Assembly: GCF_026262505.1 (NCBI RefSeq)
Contig: NW_026529258.1
Location: forward strand, 1 to 37,773
DNA: 37,773 nt
Direction of reading: 5' to 3'
From: Trichomonas vaginalis G3
Lineage: Eukaryota > Parabasalia > Trichomonadida > Trichomonadidae
Below the pieces are notes generated by a model. It was not told the DNA's origin and made no database searches. It saw only the letters and a list, made by a program, of their open reading frames with translations. Below are positions 26,383 to 34,582 of the stretch, piece by piece (the stretch's first letter is position 1; every line of letters begins with the position of its first letter). A program made the position numbers and the translations under genes.

Positions 26383-26434
26383 ATGTTAGAAAAGTGGTTA
26401 GAAAACGGGTGAGATCTAACATGCTAACATAAAC
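26383..26434 (-). repeat. Right arm of 52-bp perfect inverted repeat
   Basis: Identical to the reverse complement of 25274-25325; begins 14 bases after the stop of the enclosed gene. I see no clear direct duplication outside the arms. Confidence 0.95.
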
Positions 26435-26444
26435 TTTATTTTTG

Positions 26445-26737
26445 CATTAATCCCACTATGTTGTCAAAATGTCATGTTGTCAAAATGTCATGTTGTCAAA
26501 ATGTCATGTTGTCACTATTTTTCAGAGAAGTTAAATTACCGAGTGACACATAGTGACATAGTGACACCTTCAGTTCTTCAAAAATAATGAATAAATGCCT
26601 TCCTCATTAATCCCACTATGTTGTCAAAATGTCATGTTGTCAAAATGTCATGTTGTCACATTTTTTCAGAAAAGTTAAATTACCTGGTGACCTGGTGACC
26701 TGGTGACCCTATCAGTTCTTCAAAAATAATTCATTAG
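26445..26737. repeat. Iteron-like block, two copies of about 150 bp
   Basis: Two related segments (26445-26595 and 26605-26737) each begin cattaatcccactatgttgt, continue with direct repeats of tgttgtcaaaatgtca (four or so in the first, three in the second), then tttttcaga-aagttaaatta, then a second set of short repeats (atagtgac in the first, ctggtgac in the second) and end in cagttcttcaaaaataat. Repeated gtgac and gtcac words allow pairing between the two halves. No gene is present. The layout resembles iterated protein-binding sites such as origins or enhancers, but no function is shown. Confidence 0.85.
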
Positions 26738-26740
26738 TTA

Positions 26741-26800
26741 GAAAAATAACGCTAATTTTATTTTTATATCTTTTTTATTTTGTATGTAAAGACAGTAATG
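26741..26800 (+). promoter_or_regulatory. Conserved 60-bp leader, copy 2
   Basis: aaaaataacgctaatttta, an A/T stretch, then ttgtatgtaaagacagtaATG. It ends exactly at the start codon of the KilA-N/GIY-YIG gene. Confidence 0.75.
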
Positions 26801-27409
26801 ACAAACATTGAGTTTGAAACAGTTAGAAAGATAGACGATGACACCAAAGTGGTTAGAATAGGTGATTTAAACGTAAGATACTCAAAGAAATACAACAAAT
26901 ATTCTTTGTCAGACATTATATCTCCATCTGAAAAGAAAACAAACGACTGGGTTAGAAATGCTTCAACTCAGAAAATTTTGACAAGAAATCCTGAGCTTAT
27001 GATATCAGTAGCATTTCATGGAACAAGAGCATATCTTATAGACAAAAGTCTTATACCAATAGTTTTGTTATGGTTAGACCCAGTTGTTGGATATAACTTC
27101 ATAACTTATGGTTCATTCGACTCAGAACGTTGCAGTGAAGGCTTACTTTACATCGTTCAGAAACCGAAGGACTTCAACACAAAAAGATATAAGATAGGAA
27201 GGACATATAATATAACTCAAAGATATGACAGTACAGTCAATAGAGTCAAGGTTGTGTTCGTTAATGATATGAGAGCTGCTGAAACAGAACTGCTTGAAGT
27301 TTTTGAGAAAATGTATGGTGCTCCCACGAAAGGTAAAGAAACGTTTGAAGTAGATGAGATAGATAAAGCTATAAAATTATTTGACGAAGTTGCTGAAAAA
27401 TACATGTAA
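26798..27409 (+). CDS. KilA-N domain protein with GIY-YIG (T5orf172-like) C-terminus
   Basis: A 203-residue protein. Residues about 20-103 fit a KilA-N DNA-binding domain: IGDLNVRYSKKYNKYSLSDI, then NDWVRNASTQKIL and the closing helix LIPIVLLWLDPVVGYNF. Residues about 115-185 fit a T5orf172-type GIY-YIG fold: GLLYIVQ, YKIGRTYNITQRY and AAETELLEVF, where the Tyr/Ile/Gly/Arg/Glu positions typical of the family are present. KilA-N plus GIY-YIG fusions are widespread in large DNA viruses and phages, with suspected roles in DNA binding and cleavage. Transcription is probably driven by the 60-bp leader shared with its neighbours. Confidence 0.8.
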   Translation: MTNIEFETVRKIDDDTKVVRIGDLNVRYSKKYNKYSLSDIISPSEKKTNDWVRNASTQKILTRNPELMISVAFHGTRAYLIDKSLIPIVLLWLDPVVGYNFITYGSFDSERCSEGLLYIVQKPKDFNTKRYKIGRTYNITQRYDSTVNRVKVVFVNDMRAAETELLEVFEKMYGAPTKGKETFEVDEIDKAIKLFDEVAEKYM

Positions 27410-27440
27410 AGCGTTTATTTTTGGTCTTTTGTGAAAGTCA

Positions 27441-27500
27441 GAAAATAACGCTAATTTTTTTCTAACAAAAATTTTTATCTTGTATGTAAAGACAGTAATG
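27441..27500 (+). promoter_or_regulatory. Conserved 60-bp leader, copy 3
   Basis: gaaaataacgctaattttttt, A/T stretch, then cttgtatgtaaagacagtaATG. Closest to copy 2 near the start codon and to copy 1 in the A/T stretch. Confidence 0.75.
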
Positions 27501-28326
27501 TCAACATCAGAGAACACAACAACAGTTATAGTCCATGAAGTCATAAATGAAGAATACGAATACATACAGTATAACAAACAATTGAGACTCATTCGTTCTG
27601 TCAAAGACGACATGTACCAAATGCAAAGTATAATGAATGCTCTTCGTTCTACAAAGCAAGCATATCATTGGTTTGAAAACCAACAGACAAAAGAACTTTT
27701 AGAAGAATTTCCTCATATGATTGCTTCCCTCGGAAAACCGAGAGAAGAGATTCCGTACGAAAACCGTGAAAAATTTGCCAAACGGTTTGAGAGGATATTA
27801 TGTTCATAGACTTTTAGTAAATGCAGTTGCAATGTGGGCTTCACCACGTTATGCTTGGAATATTTACAAACTTCTTGACGAACTTCACAGACAAGAACGT
27901 GGAGAGATGGAAAAGAAACTTCAAGCAAAAGATGAAGTCATTGAATCCAAAGACAAAAGCATACAGAAAAGAATACCGCGTTCAGTACCAAAAGGAAAGG
28001 AAAAGAACTATAAGTATATGATTTATACTGAAGAGTTGGAGAATGAAGAAGATAAAGATATGGTTATGTTGCATTTAGTCAGAAGAAACAACAAAAGCTT
28101 TTACGACCTTGCTAAAATATATAAATCTGACAGAAACTGGTTCTATCGTGAAAACTTACCGATTTCAATGACACCGAATGAGCAAATAAAAGAAATTGTC
28201 AAAAATACTCTTCCTCAAACACACTATGACATCAAAGGTTGCACAATACTTACCTTCAAAGAAGACTTACCATTACTGAAGGAAAAAATAACAGAATATT
28301 TCGATAACTTCAAAGAGGAAGAATGA
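27498..28326 (+). pseudogene. KilA-N domain gene with viral-type C-terminal domain, broken
   Basis: Parts of a KilA-N domain are readable: IRSVKDDMYQMQSIMNALRS, and further on GLRGYYVHRLLVNAVAMWAS with RYAWNIYKLLDEL. A basic linker follows, then a C-terminal domain (KNYKYMIYTEELENEEDKDM to NFKEEE) that resembles the DUF3627-type tail attached to KilA-N in iridoviruses, mimiviruses and relatives. It is preceded by leader copy 3. The reading frame has about one break. It probably bound DNA or nucleoprotein; it is a separate gene from the KilA-N/GIY-YIG neighbour rather than a recent duplicate. Confidence 0.8.
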
Positions 28327-28431
28327 AGTCACGACAACAATTAACGAAGAAGTCACGACAACATTAACGAAGAGAGAATGAGGTGAAAAAACAGGTGAAA
28401 TCTCACCTCTTCACCAAAAATATATTTTTGG

Positions 28432-28905
28432 TTAAATAGCTTCAGGGTCAATTTCTTCAACCATTTCACTTCCTTCGTCAATGTCAATAGAAGCTTCTTC
28501 AACCTTTGGTAAGAACTTTTGTATAACATCTTTGTTCGTTATTGTCTTCAGAGATGAAGGATAATATTTCACATTTATTTCACCCTTCTTATATTCTTTC
28601 TGTTCGGAAAGATTTAAAGCAATACTGAAGAAGTCAATGTTGGAGTTCTTTATAACAGTATAATGAGTATCTTTGACATTCACGAAGAAACCCTTTTGTT
28701 TCAAAACTACTGCTAACTCTTGTGAAGTATAACGTTTGCGGTCAATGACAATAGCTAATGGTCTGACATACTGACCGAACTTAGATTCTTTCACAAACTT
28801 CTTGTTAAAGATAACATTGACGTTTGAAGCACCATTGAACTCATTCTTGATGGCAGTAGCGAGAGCATTGTATGAAAAGAACTTGCAATCTTGCATGTGT
28901 TTCAT
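28432..28905 (-). CDS. Unknown protein, 157 aa
   Basis: A reverse-strand frame convergent with the KilA-N gene and divergent from the polymerase region, with about 90 AT-rich bases upstream. It contains FFSYNALATAIKNEFNGASN, a KRYTSQELAVVLKQKGFFVN segment that could be a small helix-turn-helix, and an acidic C-terminus (EEASIDIDEGSEMVEEIDPE). No family recognised. The 105 bp after its stop hold two direct repeats of gaagtcacgacaac and ggtga/tcacc palindromic words like those in the TIRs. Confidence 0.6.
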   Translation of the reverse strand: MKHMQDCKFFSYNALATAIKNEFNGASNVNVIFNKKFVKESKFGQYVRPLAIVIDRKRYTSQELAVVLKQKGFFVNVKDTHYTVIKNSNIDFFSIALNLSEQKEYKKGEINVKYYPSSLKTITNKDVIQKFLPKVEEASIDIDEGSEMVEEIDPEAI

Positions 28906-28997
28906 TAAAATAAAAATATTAAATTATTTTGAAAAATAACTTAAAAAAAATGTAATCTAATTTTTTCAAAAAATATTTTTTTTATTTCCTACTAAAG

Positions 28998-31900
28998 ATG
29001 TATCGGAAGTTGTCTAAGTTAGAACACTCGGAAATAAAACAACTTCTTACAGAAGCTAATATAGATGTTGCAAAACATTACGCGACAAACAAAAAAGCAC
29101 TCGCTGACTTCATTAAAGACTACAATGGTGCAATAAGTTATGATAGAATTCATGAGTTCATAAAGCCGCAACGCGGCGAGGACGAAGTCCATGCAAGAGC
29201 ATTTCCTTTAAATGACATTGCTATTGACTTATATCATAGACGTTCAGTACCTCATGAAGTAAGAAGAGAAATGTTTGACATAACAAATGCGAACGTTGGT
29301 CATACTCGTAAAGCTCTTTCGCATGATGTTCGTCAAGAAATGTTTGACATAACAAATGCAAACGTTGGTGAAACAAGAAGAAGAGACGACAACTGAAACA
29401 ACAGAGAAGAGAGATGTTTAAAAGTGCTATAGAACAAGTTCGCAAAGCTAACGATGTCATTCGTTCCATTGACGACAAACCAAAAGAAGGTGAGAGATGG
29501 TTAAAGAAAGATGAAGAGAATAGGAAGAGAAATGTGAAGTCAGGCAATAGACTCATTGACTTTAACATCGAAGCTTTAGATGAACAAACAGAGAATTTTA
29601 CACAAACATTTCGGTAAGGTTTTCATGAGACTCTTAGAGAAAATAAAATAAACTCGCAACAAAGATGGATGGTATGTTATAAACTTGGTGGAAAGTATGA
29701 ATGTTCTACGTTAAACCTCAATAATATTGGAACATTACTACATCAGCTCTTGAAGGAGAACTTTTAATCAGAGATAGAAGCAAATGCTGCAGGTATTGTT
29801 GAAATGCACTATGACTTCTTCTTGACAAACATAAAGAATCTTACTGAAATAAAGATGTATGATTTAACAGAATATGAAGGCTTAACGATGTCAGATGTAA
29901 AGAAAGGCAAACCAAAAAAGAGACCATATAGAGATGAAAGCACACTGACAAATGACCAGAAAGCCATTTTGGAAGCTCTTAAGCAAACAGGAAACCCAGC
30001 ACTTATAGAAAGCTTTTGGAAAGATAATGGTGAAAAGAAGTTTTATAAGAAGAGAAGCGGTCAGTTATGGAAGTATCTTTGCACATTACCTATAAATCTT
30101 GAACGCTACCAAATCTTCAATGAACTGAACAAAAGAACTGCAATACTTATGACAGAGGACAATTGTTTCGTTTATGCTTGCATTCAGGCTGGAGTAAATG
30201 AAGAAACTATTGACCACATGAGAGAAGTCATTCGTGTTAGAGACTTTCCTCAAAGTAAAGTACAAGAAATTTCTGACGCAACAGGTATAGCATTTAATGT
30301 TACCATTGGTTATTTCAATGACTCAAGACATAATGAAATAAAGAGATATATACCAAAAGAATGCGAAACTGTTAGAACTATTGACTTACTTCTTGTTGAA
30401 GACCACTACATGCTAAATGAAAGACTTCCAATGACAACATACTTCATTCGAAACTATAAAGAAATTCTCAAAGCTTGTGGTGGAATGAACATTGAGAAAC
30501 AGATGAAGATTTATACAAAGAGAGAAGATAAATATGTAGTTCGTTATGATAGAACAACACCGTTATGGGATGTTATGAAAACATTGTGGGAGTGCAAATA
30601 TTTCGAACCTATTTCTTATGGAGAACTTTTCACATATACTACTGACTTATATAAACAGAACCTTGCACCATTTAAAGATTTGACATATCTGCCAAAGTAT
30701 TGTGTACAACTGAAGAAGAAAGCAGAGTCAAAAGAAGTAAATAAAGCTAAATGTAAATTCATACCTGAGCACGTTTTCTTTGCTGACTTTGAGTGTAGTA
30801 CGGATGGCTTTCATAAAGCTTTTAACATCTGTTATGACAGTGAAGATGGTTCAGTGAGTGAAAGCATTTGGGGTCAAAACTGTGCAACAGAATTTTTTGG
30901 AAAGACTCCCTGACAAGAGTTTAATATATTTTCACAACCTCAGTTATGACATAAACTTCATCTTAAGACACATGACAGAAGTGAAGGAACTCCCATCATT
31001 AAAGGTTCACGAACAATGCAAATAACTGGTTTTATATAAAGGACGGGCAATTATTATAAAAGACTCTTACAGTGTTAATAAATAAGAAGCTTAAACTATT
31101 TCCTGCTATGTTTAACTTACAAACAGGACCGAAAGAAGTATTTCCATATAACTACTACAGCAGTGTTTTGTTAGCAAATGACAACAGAACTGGTGTCATT
31201 TCTGAAGCATGTAAGTTTATCGCGGGATGCAGATACATTTATGAAAAACATAGATTCCATCAAAGGTTGCAGAATAGATGAGAACCACTTCGACTTAGAA
31301 AAATATAGCACGTTTTACTGGCAAACAAGATGTAAGAATTTTAAGAGAAGGTTTTGTAAAGTTCCGCAATGACTTATTGAAAGAGTTTGATTTAAACGTT
31401 TATGACTACGTTAGTATTTGTTCAATTTGCTAACAAATTGTTTGAGAACAGAGTATACTTCCCGAATGGAAATCTTTATGACCTCTCAAATAAACCAAGA
31501 GAATTTATTTCGAGATGCATTCAAGGTGGAAGATGTATGTTGTCAGATAACATGAAAAAAAGAGCAAAAGAAACTCATTGCTGACTTCGACACTGTTTCA
31601 TTATATCCTTCAGCTATAGCAAGACTTTATACTTTAGAAGGTATTCCAAAAGTATTGAAGGAAGAAATGTTAAACACAGAGTATCTCATGAGACATTTAT
31701 TCGATGATGACCAAAAGGAACCCATTGGTGAAAAGTTTATGTCTGGCTTCTTTGTTCTCATTAAATAACAGAGATTGGTATACCCAGACACTTTCATTTA
31801 ATAGTAGTTTTGCGACCCTGAACTAAATCAGAACTTAACGTTCCAAGAAGTTCAAACACTTGCTGTCTCATGTATGTTGACCATATAACATTACAAGACC

Positions 31901-32847
31901 TCATAAAATATCAAGGTGTCAAATGTGAAGTGTTGCAAGGATACTATTACGATGGAAACAGAGATATGAGAATAAGAGATGAAGTAAAGAAGTTGTTTGA
32001 GTTAAGGTTAAAGTATAAGAAAGAAGAAAACCCCTTACAAGAAATTATAAAACTCATTCTGAACAGCATTTATGGCAAAACTATTCTATCTCCTATTGAG
32101 TCAAAAATAACCATAGTAGATGACAAAGATGCTATAAGATATGCTATAAGAAATTACAACCATATAGTGAAGTTCGAAGGTTTGGATGGTTCAGATAAAA
32201 CTATTTTCAAGCTAACGAAAAGCATTTGCAGACACTTTAACTTCTGTCCACTTGGTGTTAATATTCTGTCTATGTCAAAACGTATTATGAATGAAGTATT
32301 CTGTACTGCAGAGGACATGGGTCTTCAAATATTTTACCAGGATACCGACAGTATGCACTTATATAATGAAGACATCCCAAAGCTTGCAGCAGAGTTTAAG
32401 AAGAGATACGGTAGAGAACTTATAGGAAAGAACCTTGGTCAATTTCATAGCGACTTTGCAGAAATAACACCTGGAAAACAAAGTTTAGCTTATAAAAGTA
32501 TTTTCTGTGGAAAGAAGACCTACATAGACTTACTCACGAATGATTTAAATGAAGTTGCATTTCACTGCAGAATGAAAGGCGTGAAGCAAGATGTTATTGC
32601 TTTAACCGCTAATGAAATGTTTCCTGAAGCTATACAATGCTATTACAATGAAGATAAGAACATTCACATACCTGTTGGAACATATGACAAAGACTCTGAG
32701 TTCAGTTTAATGAAACTTTACAAAGCACTTTATGATGGTCAAGAGATTGCATTCGACTTATGTAAGTCATGTCAACCTTGCTTTGCTGAAAAGTTCAACT
32801 TTTCAATAACGACTAAAACAAGCTTTATTCGTAAGTTGAAGTTCTGA
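28998..32847 (+). pseudogene. pPolB: Protein-primed family B DNA polymerase (Polinton PolB), broken
   Basis: The replicative polymerase of the inner Maverick. The N-terminal part includes a short tandem duplication (REMFDITNANVG, twice) and a charged helical region. Next comes an OTU-like segment: DNCFVYACIQAG and later LLLVEDHYMLN, with the Asp-Asn-Cys and His spacing of OTU-type cysteine proteases. Exonuclease motif I is FFADFEC. Polymerase motif A is ADFDTVSLYPS, motif B is LILNSIYGKT, and motif C is FYQDTDSMHLY, followed by thumb-region sequence. The order and spacing fit the protein-primed PolB of Polintons. The region carries several breaks, on the order of six to ten, concentrated in the middle, so it is a relic, unless part of this is sequencing error. 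Assigning 28998-29400 to this gene is less certain than the rest. Confidence 0.88.
29165..29190. repeat. Double mini-hairpin in the polymerase N-terminal region
   Basis: gccgc-aac-gcggc (29165-29177) and ggac-gaa-gtcc (29180-29190). The 21-base stretch ending in it (gcggcgaggacgaagtccat) is the same as at 25241-25260, so the two copies are recent relatives. It reads through in frame as PQRGEDEVHA. Confidence 0.75.
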
Positions 32848-32893
32848 GGTCATTTATTTTTGTCAGCAATGAGGTCATTTGTGATAAAAATAA

Positions 32894-32918
32894 GCCGCTA
32901 GCGGCATGGGCGAAGCCT
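32894..32918. repeat. Double mini-hairpin between convergent genes
   Basis: gccgctagcggc (32894-32905) and gggc-gaa-gcct (32908-32918), in the 81-bp gap between the polymerase and the penton-like gene. Three copies of ggtcattt flank it (32850, 32871 and 32922). Confidence 0.7.
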
Positions 32919-32928
32919 ATGTGGTCAT

Positions 32929-33786
32929 TTACAATACAGCTATTGTAGAGTTTAACAATTGTGCTTCAATGTATAAACAATCTTTCCCATCTGGAGGTAA
33001 GAACACTGGGCACTTATGGTCATGAGTGGAGAACATGTCTATCCAAAACTCACGATTGAAGCCAGTAAGCTTGTAATACTTAGGATTTGACAGTGGTGAA
33101 GTTCTTGTATGACCAATGAACTCATTTTCAACTCCCTTACTTAAGTTTGAATATAATATAGCTTGCTTTCTATCCCAAATGCCAGGTGTTACAATCTTTG
33201 AAAATTCATTTTTCCTCGGAAGTATTGCATCATAATTGAAAACATTCTTGAAGTCTTCATTGGGTTCAGAGATTTGAAACCTTATACGTAATGGATTTTC
33301 TTTCTTTTTAGCGACTTCATTGAATGGTGAATATATAACAAACTGACAGTCATGAGTTCCATCTTCATTTTCATTAAATTCATAATGAAAGTCTATAAGT
33401 TGTGGCTGACTACCTTCTTCTTTCAGTTGTGCAAGAAACTCACGTAAAGGCTGTAAAGTTTGTACTTCAATATTGAACTTTTTCTCGAACATCTCATTAA
33501 ATGAAATCATACATTGCAACAATGTTGTATCGTCTTTAAAGTATTTGTATATGTGAATGTTTTGGGCGCTTAAAGACTGTTCGTCATTTTCTATCTCGAC
33601 TTGAAGTATAAAGTCAACCTTTCTGAAAGCACGTGTTATATACATAGATGTTATGCCAATGTACTTCTCTTCATTTATGTTCACAATCCAGTCTGTTGGA
33701 AACTTAAACGTTACTCTGTTCCCCTTTATTTTGACGTCAGGGTTTTCACTACTGAACGCAACAGATAAAGGTATTTGTCTATACAT
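32929..33786 (-). CDS. Minor-capsid/penton-like protein B, 285 aa
   Basis: Paralogue of the protein at 16995. Shared C-terminal landmarks: GIWDRKQAILYSN (GIWSRENIVIKSS in A), NPKYYKLTGFNREFWID (PPKHYSITNFVSKFNIR) and FLPPDGKDCLYIEA (VLPKDGKDGLIIEM). The N-terminus (IPLSVAFSSENPDVKIKGNR, FKFPTDWIVNINEEKYIGIT) has the alternating-strand opening seen in Polinton minor capsid proteins. The frame looks whole. It sits with the major capsid gene at the right side of the element, whereas A sits by the ATPase on the left. The presence of two divergent versions suggests different virion positions, such as pentons versus a special vertex. Confidence 0.7.
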   Translation of the reverse strand: MYRQIPLSVAFSSENPDVKIKGNRVTFKFPTDWIVNINEEKYIGITSMYITRAFRKVDFILQVEIENDEQSLSAQNIHIYKYFKDDTTLLQCMISFNEMFEKKFNIEVQTLQPLREFLAQLKEEGSQPQLIDFHYEFNENEDGTHDCQFVIYSPFNEVAKKKENPLRIRFQISEPNEDFKNVFNYDAILPRKNEFSKIVTPGIWDRKQAILYSNLSKGVENEFIGHTRTSPLSNPKYYKLTGFNREFWIDMFSTHDHKCPVFLPPDGKDCLYIEAQLLNSTIAVL

Positions 33787-33810
33787 TTAGTTTGGATAAA
33801 AATAAACCAT

Positions 33811-34083
33811 TTACTCTTTCTTTGCTTCAGCTTCCTTTGCTTTTTGTTCTTCCTTTGCTTTTGCTTCTTCTCTAGCTTTTTTCGCCAGCAAACGTGGGTT
33901 CTTCTGTCTTCCAGCAGCTAATGCAGCTAGTTGTTTTTCACTAAGTTTTCTCTTTGGTCTCTCTGGCTTTTGTTCTGGTTTTTGTTCCTTCAGTTCGGAT
34001 AAAATTTGTTCACGAATTTCTTTCTTCAATGCTTCAACATCTATGACCCCTTGGGTCTTGTCCGTAGGATTTGACTGAGTCAT
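33811..34083 (-). CDS. Small highly charged protein, 90 aa
   Basis: Lys/Glu/Ala-rich with the motif KRKLSEKQLAALAAGRQKNP followed by a coiled-coil-like KEEQKAKEAEAKKE end. Short proteins carrying an LS-E-Q-LAALA-GR motif are common in large DNA viruses and in Polintons and are thought to bind nucleic acid. It begins 24 bases upstream of the penton-like gene on the same strand and is divergent from 34129. Confidence 0.65.
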   Translation of the reverse strand: MTQSNPTDKTQGVIDVEALKKEIREQILSELKEQKPEQKPERPKRKLSEKQLAALAAGRQKNPRLLAKKAREEAKAKEEQKAKEAEAKKE

Positions 34084-34128
34084 TTGACTGTAGATAAAAA
34101 ACTAAATTAAAACTTTAACCGATGTAAA

Positions 34129-34542
34129 ATGAGCTTGTCAAAATCAGAACGAGAGTCTATTATATTAAATGACGCCAGAGGAATACAACATCCTTTCTAT
34201 TATGTAAGTCAGAGTAAAGATGGTAAAATATATGTAAGAAAAAGAAAGGTTCCATTAGCGAATACAGAGAGCGACAACATTAAGGTGCATGGCACGAGGG
34301 CGAAGCCCATATAAAACCTTCTGTACAAACTGAGCCACCAAAAGAACAAGAAGAAAAGAAGCCAGATGTACTTTCAATAACGAACCAAGAGCTTATTGCA
34401 AAGTTCGTGAATTTCATTGAAAAGCAAACCGAGTCAAAGAACCCTGACCCACCAGTGAAAGAAGTGAGACAAAAGAGAATGTACAGTTCATTGAAAATGT
34501 CAAGAAACAACTTCCACCACGAATACCAAGAAGAAGAGTGAG
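34129..34542 (+). pseudogene. Small basic gene with FYY-KDG-RKRK-PL motif, broken
   Basis: Begins MSLSKSERESIILNDARGIQ, then HPFYYVSQSKDGKIYVRKRK. The same pattern occurs as GFYVHTMKDGRVQFRKIKQP in the gene at 36695, so the two are small paralogues flanking the capsid genes. A double mini-hairpin (34285-34308) lies in the gene; coding-like Lys/Glu/Pro-rich sequence continues to 34542. About one break is present. Function unknown; the basic patch suggests nucleic acid or capsid contact. Confidence 0.55.
34285..34308. repeat. Double mini-hairpin within a small gene
   Basis: gtgc-atg-gcac (34285-34295) and gggc-gaa-gccc (34298-34308). Loop triplets atg and gaa recur in the copies at 19361 and 29180. 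Confidence 0.7.
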
Positions 34543-34582
34543 AATAATGAAGTAAATAGATATTTTTATCTGAAGTAAATAC

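Noticed and set aside
26445-26737. CRISPR or microsatellite reading of the direct repeats
   Set aside because: Repeats are adjacent, with no spacers of constant length, and come in two block copies with different inner repeats; iteron-like is a better description.
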